A stretch of 64,000 nt of DNA from Lunularia cruciata (taxonomy: Eukaryota > Streptophyta > Marchantiopsida > Lunulariales > Lunulariaceae), in assembly GCA_948567375.1 (NCBI GenBank), contig OX419755.1:35903001-35967000 (forward strand), read 5' to 3'. Below, one piece after another: positions 11,561 through 21,891 of the stretch (position 1 is its first letter; every line of letters begins with the position of its first letter). The translations under genes and the position numbers were made by a program. A model generated the notes under the pieces. It made no database searches and was not told where the DNA came from. It saw only the letters and a list, made by a program, of their open reading frames with translations.

Positions 11561-13079
11561 ATAAGCTCTTGTGTTAAACTCCAACTCATAGTCAATCTCC
11601 TCCCTCAATGGGACATGAGATACAGGCTAATAATGAGCACCACTTTGAGTAAACCCACTGCATATTGTGAGGCTATCTCCTCTGGAATCCCAAAAGAACT
11701 CCATCGTGACAAAGTAACCACAAATTGCCAACCACAAACGCAAGTACTCCATCAAGAACCAACACCACCAAGTACCAACACCAACAAAGCACCACCAAGT
11801 ACCAATACCAATGGAATACTACCCACTAATGAAACTCTAATTGAGACAACTTCATTAGGAGAAAGTGCATTCTATAACCAGCCATCACAACATGGACTCT
11901 CATGGTTTGTAGGTCATCACTTCCTACCTCACTAGAGGTAAACAAAGGTAGTCTGACTAGTTATCACTCCAACCTCACCACCAAGAGCACACCAGAGCAC
12001 CAACGCTCTAAATTTAGGGCATCTCATACAAACATGGTGCACAAACAAGAAGTAAAGAATAGAGAGGGTCTAATCACAAGAAATCTAAACAAAATCCATC
12101 TATCTCATAAAGCAACACGGGATGGATTCTACCACCATTTGTCATTTGACATAATAAGAGTTCATATTTACATTCTAAGCTACCAAGATCACCAAGAATA
12201 TGATCAAATTCCCTCTCCTAGCAAAAGCTACAAGTGTATAGATAATAGTGGAACAATCACTGGGATAACAAGTGAGAGTGGACCAGTTGGCTAGGGCACC
12301 AATCTAGGAACCAAAGATCTAAGGGTCAAACCTTGTTGCACACAATCTAGCAAGATGGGTAGATTTTGCCAAAGAATGACCAAAATCTACTCTGACTAGC
12401 TAGCTTCACGCCAGCAAGCTAGCTTGCTCGCGTGAAGCAAGATTGCCCTTCTAGGCCTTTGTATCCTCCCTTTGTATCCTCTCATAGCCCACAGACCTAT
12501 GCTTTGAAGCCTCTAAACGCTAAAATTCAACCAAATAAGGCTTTTCTTCTTGCCACTTTGAACCCTCTCCAAATCTGGCAAAACTCCTCCAAATCTGCAA
12601 AACTCCTCCAAAGCTAGCCAACCAGCAAAACTCCTCCAATCTGGCAAAATTTGACGTAAAATCTAGCAAAAATCTAACATAAACCTTAAATTTGGCTGAC
12701 CACCAAATCCTCCGCTAATTCTTCACTCGAGCCAAATTGACAAAAATGGATTTCTCCAAATTACAAATTCACGGGGATGGGTTCCCAACTCCACCTTCAA
12801 TTTCACTTTCTAAGCCCAACTTGCAACAAATTTGTCCTACTTTCACCTCCTAAGCTCAAAATCATAACTACTGTTTGAAAATTGCTTCTCTTTGCTCAAA
12901 ATTTGGCCAACGCTTCTGCACACCATTTGCCTTATTACCAAATTTGCATCAATTAATGAGCTTGAGCTTGAACCAGGGAAAACTTGAACTTCTATGGAGC
13001 TACCAACAATCCATCAAGCTTGGAGATACCACCAACACTCGTAGTTCCTACACTTGATTTCCCCTTGACCTCACTTCTT
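11561..13079 (-). other. Long 5' leader of MP-gypsy copy A
   Basis: About 1.5 kb between LTR and gag without a supportable ORF on the element strand. It contains a 27-bp direct repeat at 11,762-11,815 (antisense CACCAAGTACCAACACC units), a near-perfect 36-bp palindrome at 12,403-12,438, and a block (11,900-12,300) that recurs at 13,590-14,000. Long leaders may hold packaging or internal ribosome signals, which is inference. Confidence 0.55.
12403..12438. repeat. 36-bp palindrome in the MP-gypsy leader
   Basis: GCTTCACG and CGTGAAGC flank a perfect 16-bp core AGCAAGCTAGCTTGCT. The whole 36 bp pairs with itself apart from one mismatched position. It would form a strong RNA hairpin or DNA cruciform. 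Confidence 0.85.
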
Positions 13080-13545
13080 TGATGTAATCAATTTGTTCAC
13101 ACCACTTGAATCAACTCAACTCAGATCAGTACTTGATCTATCACTCTATAAACTGCCAGCAATTGGGTACTCATTACAATCAAGCCACATCTACTCTAGC
13201 TAAGAAAATCCAAGTGATGCTTGCCAGCCTTTGTCCACCATAGCCAAGAACTGGAAGGCTCTCGGTCATTAAAGAATTGAGCTCTCTAGAGCTACACTTT
13301 GAAAGTACACCCTTGGACTCAAGCTAGGTCTGAAACCCTAAAGGTCCTGCCAAGGGCACACCCAATAGTCTGAATGGTGCAAAGTGACGGTGGGCTCCAC
13401 CATGAAGTCAGTACCCCAAACACAAAATCTGACTATCAGAAAGTAGTCTATGAGTGACTACTAAAATACCTCTAACTACTATTATTGCAACTCTAATGTT
13501 TGATCAATCTAGATGCAACACTACATATGGCGTGACACTATATTA
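13080..13545 (-). repeat. 5' LTR of MP-gypsy copy A, 5'-truncated
   Basis: About 465 bp clearly homologous to 95-540 (3' LTR). It lacks the first 100 bases of the LTR head: at 13,545 the sequence passes straight into leader-like sequence (13,590-14,000) of another copy. Its inner end is near TTGATTACA, followed by leader. No TGG-type primer site is visible after it. Confidence 0.75.
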
Positions 13546-14060
13546 AGGGAAATGCAACCTATCACTTGCTTGCACAACACACATTTTCATGTTTTGTAGG
13601 TCATTAATTTCTATCTCAATAGAGAGAAATATAAATAGTTTGATTGGTCATCATTCCAACCAGAATATTGAGAGCACATTAGAGCACCACACAAATATGA
13701 TGCACAAACAAGAAGTAAAGAATGAAGGGTTTTTATCACCAAAATTCCAAATAATAACCCTTCATCTCACAAATCCAATTGGATTGACTCCACCACTATT
13801 TTGCATTTTGATATAATAAGAGCATTTATCTACTCCTACATTACTAGGATCACCAAGGATAAGATTAAATATCATCTCCTACCCAACACTACACAAGTAT
13901 ATATATGAGTCTACTAATCTTTAAGACAACAAGTAGAAGTAGACTAGTTTGATAAGGAGCAAATTCAAGAACTAGAGATCTAGGGTTTAATGTCTAGTAT
14001 TGATAAAATAATTTTAGATTCCTATGTATTATGATTGTTGGGGTTGTGCATAGCACAGAC
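13546..14060 (-). repeat. Second copy of the MP-gypsy leader block
   Basis: Bases 13,590-14,000 match 11,900-12,300 (shared GTTTTGTAGGTCAT, GCACAAACAAGAAGTAAAG and ACACAAGTATA-like blocks). With the LTR-like sequence at 15,595-15,955 this forms an outer LTR-leader unit abutting copy A. It is either a tandem or chimeric element or the remains of an older insertion. Confidence 0.6.
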
Positions 14061-14322
14061 ACCCAACTATGCTATGGCCAAGCCAACTAATAGAAGGTAT
14101 ACATGATATAATTCAAACATTTAAATTCAACTCAAATAAATAAAAATAAAAGAGTTTAAATTCTGCTTAGTACAATGTATAGTTTATGCATATAGTCAAG
14201 TCAGAGAGCGGTATGCAAAAGGGAAGTTAGAAAATTGAAAGTCTATTTTGTTCTAGAAGTTTCTATAGTCTATTTTGTGTTTGCCAACACAAACACAAAG
14301 TACAGTTTTGTAGTAGTAGTAG

Positions 14323-14450
14323 TAGTGAATATTTTGGTAGTAGTTTATCAAAATTAACCCATATATAAGTATTGTGCACAATAGGATCTCATATTGTGCA
14401 TAATAATTATATTTGTCAATTTTGATTAAATACTACCAAAATATTCACTA
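14323..14450. mobile_element. 128-bp foldback (MITE-like) element
   Basis: Terminal inverted repeats of about 36 bp start TAGTGAATATTTTGGTAGTA at the left, with the complement at the right (three or so mismatches). The AT-rich centre contains the palindrome TATTGTGCACAATA. A short GTA microsatellite precedes it. It may be a MITE or a simple foldback. No clear target duplication. Confidence 0.65.
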
Positions 14451-14578
14451 AATTGGCTCATTTCATGCTAATTTTCTCAAAGCCAAATAAAGCCTTCTTT
14501 GTTGCAAATTCAAATCCACTCTAAATTTGGTTATCCTTCACCAAATTTGATAGACCTCTTTATTTGGTTGATCTTTAT

Positions 14579-15093
14579 TGTAAAATACCAAGGACAATAA
14601 TATGAGAATGGAGGACCAAAGTGTAAGATCATATTTGGACACTTGAATAAGGAAAAGTCCAAGGAGAGAAATAGGAGAATGGAAGACATGAGTGGAATAT
14701 CACATTGGAACACTTGAATGAGGAAAAACTCTAAATTCTTAGCATGAGCTTGGGCTTTGTTATTTATAGAGAACATACAAGGCTTTTCAAAAACTTCTAA
14801 GGAAGCTTCTTAAAAGCCACCTTCTTTGAGTGCAAGCCAAGTTAACCAAGAAGTTTCTTGAGAAGCCTCCTTCAAAAACTACCTACTTGGCATGCAAGCT
14901 AAGCTGGTTAGGAAGCTTCCCAAGAAGCTTCCTCATCAAAGTTGACCTTTGGCATGCACATTACTTGATACTTGGAAGGTACCAAGTAGTTCCCTAAATT
15001 CTTCTAGAATATTCTTATAATTCTTGGCTAATTTGGCATATTTACTAATTTGTTAGTCTTGACTAACTCATTTGTAAACTCCATATTGTTACA
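14579..15093 (-). repeat. Solo LTR of the chromodomain gypsy family
   Basis: Begins TGTAAAATACC and ends CATATTGTTACA on the plus strand, homologous to the 412-bp LTRs at 17,240-17,651, 18,114-18,525 and 56,950-57,361 but longer and more diverged. Flanks TTTAT and TTTAC look like a decayed 5-bp target duplication, which fits a solo LTR inserted in the outer leader copy. Confidence 0.7.
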
Positions 15094-15955
15094 TTTACCA
15101 AATCAAACCTTAACTCAAGAAGGTGTGCACTCCCAAATTTGGACATTTTGAACTCCTTCTCCACCAAATCTAGCCAATGTCTCCAACTCCTTAACTCAAG
15201 GAAATGGGTTCTCAAACCCAACACCAATTTTGGCTTTAGCTCACATCTCCAAGCTCCAATCATCAATTTGACCTTCCCACTCTCAAATCAACATCTTCAA
15301 TCAACAAAATTGGATGTCCACTTTTCATATTGACCTCAATTTCACACTCAAATTAGGAAAATTGGGCAATGCTTACGCACATAATTTTCCCAAATGTCAA
15401 TTATCTAAGAAAATAGGTTATGCTCTTTCACGCAATCCCTACTCAACTAAATTGAATGAAAAATTCACAAATCAAAGGTACCATTGGTCAACACTTAGAT
15501 CTAGAGATACCACCAACAACCACTCAAAATTTCACATCAAATTTCTCTTCTCACTTCTTTTGTGTGATAAGATAATCAAATGATCAAAACTAAACACTCA
15601 ATATTCTTTGCCAACAAGCATTTATTACACCATCAAGCCACACCCACTCTAGCTCAAAGAATTTAGGTTGCAATTGCCAGCCTCTATCCATGATAGCCAA
15701 AAGCTCAAAGGCTCAACACATAATAAATGAATTTTTTGGAGTGGCACTTTGAAGTATACTCCTTGGAGTGGCCAAGGATTCCAACCCTAACAACACACAC
15801 AATGGTGCATCTAATAGTACCAAAAATTCATGTAGTAGCAATGGTGCAATCAAGAATCCTAATGTAATATCTGGCTGCCACCAAGTAGTTCCTAAGTAGC
15901 TATAGATATAACAATGACTACCAAGACTATCACTCCAACATCCTAGCAAACTAGA
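15094..15955 (-). repeat. Outer, degenerate MP-gypsy leader start and LTR
   Basis: Bases 15,595-15,955 resemble the MP-gypsy LTR (AAGCCACACCCACTCTAGCT, then a run like GGCTCAACA). Bases 15,100-15,594 resemble the first part of the leader at 12,780-13,079 (shared theme of line-ups such as GATACCACCAACA). It is heavily diverged, hence older than copy A. Confidence 0.55.
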
Positions 15956-17239
15956 TTTTGCATGGAAAATGTTGTAACATCATCTCCACAAGTTGCAAAA
16001 TAAGACCTACAAATAAATAAAAAAATTGGATCCCTTGAAGACTTGTGTTGTTTGTTCTTGGATGGCTTCTTCTCATTGTTTTGCAATCAACTTGGAGTGT
16101 CTTCTCTTTTGGATTCAACATCCACTTTCCATTCAATTTCTTCTTTGGGTTTCACCTTGATCTCCTCTTGTTCTTTGAGAGCTTTAGCTTCTTGGTTGGG
16201 GTTAAGGAGTTCTAGTCCAAAGTGTACTTTTTCTTGTTGGTCTTCTTGATTTGCACTCTATTCCTCTAGATTTAGTGCAATTGAGCATCTTTGTACTACT
16301 CTTGGACCTCTATTTTGAATGTTGAGTCTTGCAAGGTGAGTGTAGTATCTTCATCCCTCTCTTCTTCCTCCTCCAAATCTTCCACTTCTTCCTCCAAAGA
16401 CACATCTATCACTTGGGGATTCTTCCTTAGTTTTTTGTTAGTCTTTGAGATCTTGATGGTGTTGATCTCTTCTTTTTAATTATGGTGGTTCCTTCTTTGT
16501 CCACCAATACAAAATTCTTATTTTTGCATACTTTTCATCTACAACTTGATGCTTTTGAATTATTGACCTTCCTTCAAGTTGCATAGTGAAGTACCTAGTC
16601 TAGTGATAATGGCTTGATAACTTCCTTCTTTCTTCCTTGCTTAGAAGATTCAATCCTATATAGAAGTGGATGGCAAAAAGGGCTAAGTAGGTTGCTTTGC
16701 AATCTTCTTTAAACTCCTTGATCATGCTTCTTGCTTGTAAGAAGAACATATTTACCTACTTACCTTTGGTTCATGTACTTAAGAAGATGTCTTAGTTGCT
16801 ATTGATATAGGTTGTTCTCTTTAAAGATGTGCACTTTGGTCCATGAATCATGATGCAGTAGATTTTGCATCAACAACCATATCTTAGTTATTTTATACGG
16901 CTTCTAACACAAATTGCTTATAAAGAGCACATCTTCCATCAACTCAAGTCTTCTATCTCCTTCTCATATCTTTGATGACCAAAGATTGAGAGTATTCAAA
17001 TTCCCTTACTAATAAACTAAAGCTAAAGTCTCTTTAGAATTCATGACACATAAATAATTGCATATGGAGCAGTACAATTAGATCCAAACTTCTATGAAAA
17101 CTTTTAAAATAGAAGAGATTATTTGTTTGTAGAGGTCATACATATCACCATAAATACTTATAGCTATTTAAAATACTTGAATTCTATACAAGTAAAGTAA
17201 TATTAACATCTAAAATGAATATTAGTTTCAATCAATTAT
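15956..17239 (-). pseudogene. Decayed relative of the orphan gag-like gene
   Basis: On the minus strand from about 16,880 to 16,030 a broken reading matches the gene at 6,225-8,419: TTYIN, then ARSMIKEF and LALFAIHFYIGLNLLSKEE against APFAAHFFFGLNLLAKEE. An acidic-basic linker (VSLEEEVEDLEEEERDED) follows. Stops are frequent. No terminal repeats identified. The rest (16,900-17,239) is AT-rich with no recognisable feature. This shows the orphan gene belongs to a dispersed family. Confidence 0.5.
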
Positions 17240-17651
17240 TGTAAAAGTCCAAGACCAAGGAGAGAACTAGTAGAATGGAAGATCACATGGGACACTTGAA
17301 TGTGTGTAAACTCCAAATGCCTAGCATGAGTTTTGGCTCTTGTATTTATAGGGATCATACAAGGCTCTTGAGAAGCTTCCTTGAGCTGCTTTCTTGGAGT
17401 GCAAGCCAAGTTGATTGAGAAGCTTCTCAAGAAGTTTCTTTCTAAAAGCCGTTTACTTGGCATGCAAGCTAAGGTAGTTGGAAGCTTCTAGAATCTTCCT
17501 TCTAGAAGCTATCTACTTGGGGTGCAAGCTAAGCTAGCCAGGATGCTTCCCAAGAAGCTTCCTAGATAATTTTTGAATATTCTCGGTTAATTTTCTTATT
17601 TGCTACTTTGTTAGCCATACTAACTTTGTTGCTAAACTCCATATTGTTACA
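17240..17651 (-). repeat. LTR of copy E, outer
   Basis: 412 bp, TGTAAAAGTCC to ATTGTTACA on the plus strand, the same length as the LTR at 18,114-18,525. Next to it, minus-strand GGTGGGGGAATA is the polypurine tract (17,652-17,663). Confidence 0.85.
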
Positions 17652-18113
17652 TATTCCCCCACCGCTAGTTGGTGATGTCCTCCTTGCTTGTGAAGCTTCA
17701 AACTCTTGGATGGCCAATTGTGCATTATGGAGATGAGAAAGAGGTTCCCATGTGGCATCATGAAAGAGATACCCTTTCCAAAGGACCTTGTACTCCGTAT
17801 GTTGTTGATGGCCTTGTTGATGGCCTCATTGAATGTAGCAACTGGCAAGGATACGATCAACTTTGTACTCCTCATGATCATTGATAAGAATAGGAGGAGG
17901 GGGAGGTTGTACTCAAGAGGATAAAGAAGAGGGGTTAGGAACAAAGGGTTTCAACTTGGAAACATGATGGATGCACATATAACAAGGCAAGGCAAGTCAA
18001 TAAGCAACAAGAGAGACAATTTGGGTGACATTAAAGGGTCCTATCCAATTAGGGGCAAGTTAACAAACTTGGGTATCACTTGGGAGAAGGAGGTTATTGG
18101 ATGAGAGCATGAT
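17652..18113 (-). pseudogene. Second chromodomain copy (tandem duplicate), copy E
   Basis: About 460 bp that repeats 18,526-18,985: integrase tail, chromodomain and polypurine tract. The chromodomain reads VLWKGYPLHEAT with stops around it, in 17,700-17,890. With the LTR at 17,240 it makes a tandem duplicate of 874-bp period. The cause may be unequal recombination or template switching. Confidence 0.75.
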
Positions 18114-18525
18114 TGTAAAAGTCCAAGACCAAGGAGAGAAATTGGAGAATGGAAGCTCACATTGGGACACTTGAATGAGAAAAATCTCTGATTGCCTAGC
18201 ATGAGCTTTGGCTCTTGTATTTATAGGAAGCATACAAGGCCCTTGAGAAGCTTCTTCAAGAAGCTTCCTTGAGCCTCTTTCTTGGAGTGCAAGCCAAGTT
18301 AATTGGGAAGCTTCTCAAGAAGCTTCCTTTTAGAAGTCGCTTACTTGGTATGCAAGCTAAGCTAGTTGGAAGCTTCTAGAAGCTATCTACTTGGGGTGCA
18401 AGCTAAGCTAGCCAAGAAGCTTTTGAGAAGCTTCTTAGATACTTTTAGAATATCCTAGGCTAATTTGTCTTATTTGCTACTTTGTTAGCCCTACTAACTT
18501 CATCGCTAAACTCCATATTGTTACA
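18114..18525 (-). repeat. LTR of copy E, inner
   Basis: 412 bp, TGTAAAAGTCC to ATTGTTACA, flanked on the right by the same polypurine tract (CTCCCACCGCG on the plus strand). Contains GAAGCTTC repeats and TATTTATAGG, the complement of a TATA box. Confidence 0.85.
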
Positions 18526-18985
18526 TATTCTCCCACCGCGAGTTGGTGACGTCCTTGTTGTCAATGAAGCTTCAAACTCTTGGATGGCTAGTTGTGCATT
18601 CTGGAGATGAGAAAGAGGTTCCTATGTGGCTTCATGAAGGGGATACCCTTTCCAAAGGACCTTGTACTCCATATGTTGTTGAAGGCCTTATTGAATATAG
18701 TGACACGCAAGGATAAGATCAACTTTGTACTCCTCATGATCATTGATAAGGACAAGAGGAGGGGGAGGTTGGACTCAAGAGGAGAAAGAAGAGGTGTTAG
18801 GAACAAAAGGTTTCAACTTGGAAATATGAAAGACAAGATGGATGCACATATGACAAGGCAAGGCAAGTTGATAAGCAACAAGAGAGACAATTTGGGTGAT
18901 ATCAAAGGGTCCTATCTAATTAGGGGTGAGTTTATAAAATTGGGAATCAAGTGGAAGAGGGAGGTTATTGGATGAGAGCATGACC
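18526..18985 (-). pseudogene. Chromodomain at the integrase C-terminus, copy E
   Basis: Reading right to left: EEYKVDLILACHYIQ, stop, GLQQHMEYKVLWKGYPLHEAT, stop where Trp is expected, EPLSHLQNAQLAIQEFEAS. This is the chromodomain fold signature, with aromatic positions Tyr, Trp and the lost Trp, seen at the end of chromovirus integrases. It normally binds methylated histone H3. The Trp-to-stop change fits G-to-A decay. Confidence 0.8.
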
Positions 18986-19900
18986 TTATCACCAACTTGA
19001 AAGTTGAAAACACAATGATGGTGATCCGTATATTGTTTCTGCCAATTTTGAGCAACAAGGAGATGAGATTTGGCTTGTTGAAGGGATTGGGAGATGGTGG
19101 TGAAGAAGGTGGAAGTATGAGGAACCTGAGATGGAAGAGGAGCAAGAAGGGAATCTAGAACAAGTGGGTCTTGGCCAAAATTGAGAAAGAAAGGAGAGAA
19201 TCCGGTGCTTGCTTATTTAGAATTATTGTATGCAAACTCCGTAGCTTCAAGACAGTCATCCCAATTTGTATGGTGAATGTTGACAAAGGCACAAAGCATA
19301 TCTTCCAAGGTGCAATTTGCACATTCAATTTGTCCATCAATTTAAGGATGATAGGCCGTGGGAAAAGTAAGCTTGGTGCCAAGTATCTGGAAGATTGCTT
19401 GCCAAAACTTTCTAGTGAAGTAAAGATCATGGTTGGAGTGAGTACCCACGGCATCCCATGATGCTTGAATACATTATCAAAGTAGATTTGCACCAAGTTT
19501 GGAGCATCCACATTATCAACCATTGGTGCCAAGTGGATTTGCTTACTAAGCTTATCCACAAACGCCACAATTGTCGTGTGACCTTGCTTTGTCTTGGGCA
19601 AGGAGGTGATGAGATCTAAGCTCACATGTTCCCAATGAATAGATGGAATAGGTAGTGGTTGAAGGAGTCCACTTGGTTTCTAGTTACTAGCCTTGTTGCA
19701 TTGGCACCTCTCACATGATTAAACAAACTTCCAAACATCTTGTGCCATGTTGGGCCACCATCATTGGTTTTGGAGGGTACCCAAGGTCTTATCCACACCC
19801 ATGTGACCAACAATTGGTAAATCATGGGCTTCTTGAAAGCGCACAAGTTGGAGATAACATTTGGCCGGAACATAGATCTGGTCTCCATGGAATAGAAGGC
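18986..19900 (-). pseudogene. Integrase of copy E
   Basis: Core reading at 19,155-19,625 begins SLDLITSLPKTKQGHTTI with the first catalytic Asp. The second Asp position (VLTPTMIFTS where an SDRD-like motif is expected) is lost. Later pieces lie in other frames (YTDHHHCVFNFQVGDKVM). The zinc-binding part is near 19,700-19,800. Heavily decayed. Confidence 0.7.
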
Positions 19901-20787
19901 CTTCCTTGAAGAAGAAGGTGTTGTACTCCTTGTTGCATGTTGTTAGATAACCATGTACCATTTGGAAGAAGGATCTTGTTGTAGAGCTAACCAAAACTTG
20001 TTTTGGACCTTGGAGTCAATTGACACCATTGTAATTGCTGCCGTGATGAGAGGAAGAGACTTCAAATTAGGTTGTTGTGATAGAGCATCAAGGATGACAT
20101 GGAACTAACCTACTCAAGTACTCAAGTACCAATTTTTTGATGTCAAACAATTGGAGCTGCTCCTCCCTTTGATTATGTTGACTCTTCATGTCCTCCATCC
20201 TTCATTGGAACAAATAGTACCGGTGCTTTCCAAGGAGAGGTACTATGTCATATGAAATCCTTCTCTAAAAACTTTGTAATTGTTATTTGCAACTCCTCCA
20301 ACTCATTTGGTGAGATCCAATAGATTGGTCTACTCATTGGAGTACTCCTTGGCAATACTTCAATCTTGAAGTGCATACCCCAATCGGAGGGTAATCCCTT
20401 TGACAGATTATCCAGAAACACAACTACAAACTCCTAAACTATTTGATCAACCATTGCTTGATGAGGCTCTTGGCCCTCCTCAGATTGTTCTTGTGCAAAA
20501 GGCTTGATCCACACCATGAAAATAGACTTAGCTTCCTCCAAAGCTTGCTCTATGGTTGCTTCACTAACAAACTTCTCATCTAGAGACTCATCTTTCTTCA
20601 AAGCTTGCTCCATGGCTGCTTTTTAGGTAAACTTCACATCCTGGGACTCATCTCCCTTCAAAGCTTTCTCTATGGCTACCTTCTCTACAAAATTTCCATC
20701 CTAGGACTGACTATTCTTAGGTGTCTTACTCAGAAGTGCTAGACAATCTAATCGGAAATTCCTACCTTGGTGTTGTACTTGAATTTG
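19901..20787 (-). pseudogene. RT start fused to RNase H end, copy E (core deleted)
   Basis: The RT amino part reads SPNELEELQITITKFLEKDF and TSPWKAPVLFVPMKDGG, ending near 20,190. Then a sequence resembling the end of RNase H (VLEYLSR-like, NLKSLPLI) starts near 20,150. The entire RT palm with YxDD and most of RNase H is missing, about 1.5 kb compared with a normal element. Bases 20,460-20,760 are a repeat-rich linker matching D 58,980-59,280. Confidence 0.65.
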
Positions 20788-21129
20788 TCATCGGGTCCAA
20801 TCAAATTGAACCTTATGATGTTCAAGCCAAGGTAGTCCTAGAATGACATCATAGTGTAGAGGTGCCACTAAAAATCTCAGACACTCCAAATACTCCTTCC
20901 CAATCTTGAAGGTAAAAGGATACAAGATACAAAATGCATTACTCCTTCTACCATCTACCATCATCAATCTACTTCTAATTATTGGGTTGATATGAATACC
21001 CAATTCCTTTGCTACTTGCATAGACATGTAATTCTCTAAACTTCCAAAATCAACCAAATCCTACAACCCTAATTAGATATTGTATCTTGCAGTGAAGAAA
21101 AACTTGCATAGGTTGAGCCTTCAATCCTA
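20788..21129 (-). pseudogene. Aspartic protease of copy E
   Basis: Reads LVDFGSLENYMSMQVAKELG, where DSG is expected, so the catalytic loop is changed to DFG (codons 21,042-21,050). Then MMVDGRRSNAF, KIGKEYLECLRFLVAPLHYD and the flap-end ILGLPWLEHH. Matches the copy D protease (58,566-58,913). Confidence 0.8.
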
Positions 21130-21891
21130 TTGGAACTAATCAAGCTCCTAGTAGATAGCTCAAAATCTCCTACTTGGATTCCTCATTTCTCTTGATCATT
21201 CCATTCCACAAACTCCATCTGGGCAACTTTTTGAGGTCACCCATTTTTAAGCGGACATTCAACAATGCAATGTCCAACTTGGCTACAATTAAAACAACCA
21301 CCATTTTGTTGCAATCTTTCTCTATCCGTTGTACTAGGTGGTCTCCGTTAACATCAATCTCCATTGGTATCGGTTCCTCCACTCATGCGTATGTATTGGT
21401 AGGCTTTGTGTAGGTCAAGGTCAAGACCAAGTTGTCATAGCCAAGGAATCAAAGCGCTCAGCCAATTGCATGGCTTCTTCTACATTTTGTGGTTCCCGCA
21501 TGGTCATCTCCAATTTGGTTTGTGACTTCAATCCCCTCACAAATCAATCCAAAACTTCATGTTCTTGTATATCTGAAACTTGCAAGATGATATTCTAAAA
21601 TTATGTGATGTAGCTCCTTATAGATCCAATCTACTTCAACTCGCCAATTTATCTCATGCGGCTTGGGCGGCATTTATAGTTTGAAATTGACCAAGTATTA
21701 CTTCATTGAATTTTGCCCATGTCAAGATTGGTGCAACAACTTTTTGTTCAGCTTGTTCTACTCGGAATCACCAAAGTTTTGTCACACCATCCAATTAGCT
21801 TGAAGCCAAGAGAATTTTTTTCCGTTCATCTTGAAGATTGGTAGCTTCAAAGTAACATTTGCAATCAAAGTAACATTTGTAATCATGGTTA
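21130..21891 (-). pseudogene. Gag fragment with one zinc knuckle, copy E
   Basis: CCHC knuckle CFNCSQVGHCIVEC near 21,250-21,300, preceded by capsid remnants (21,400-21,890) that match copy D 57,800-58,380 by eye. Frames are broken. The upstream end is cut by the LTR that begins at 21,892. Confidence 0.65.

Larger units (their letters stand above)
1..13545 (-). mobile_element. MP-gypsy copy A (methyltransferase/PHD Ty3-gypsy element)
   Basis: Minus-strand LTR retrotransposon, read from right to left: partial 5' LTR (13,080-13,545), leader, gag, protease, a foreign 3.7-kb insertion, cytosine-5 methyltransferase, RT, RNase H, integrase, PHD finger, polypurine tract and 3' LTR at the left edge. 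Order and homology were set by aligning by eye to plus-strand copy B (32,030-39,664) and copy C. Every coding segment carries in-frame stops and frameshifts, so the copy is dead. The primer binding site was not found after the 5' LTR. The gypsy class follows from RT and RNase H preceding integrase. The left end runs off the window. Confidence 0.85.
17240..21891 (-). mobile_element. Chromodomain Ty3/gypsy element, copy E
   Basis: Minus-strand chromovirus remnant: gag fragment with CCHC (21,130-21,891), protease (20,760-21,120), RT start (about 20,190-20,460) fused to an RNase H end (near 20,100), integrase (18,800-19,900) and a chromodomain plus LTR present twice (18,114-18,985 and 17,240-18,113). 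Copy D at 56,950-59,380 is the same family in the other orientation. The 5' end is cut by the LTR at 21,892. It is non-functional. Confidence 0.8.

Noticed and set aside
11615-12294. Plus-strand ORFs of 106 and 130 residues
   Set aside because: They lie antisense to the leader and gag start of copy A; the Pro/Thr/Asn repeats come from a DNA minisatellite.
18592-18975. Plus-strand 127-residue ORF
   Set aside because: Antisense to the chromodomain and integrase tail of copy E.
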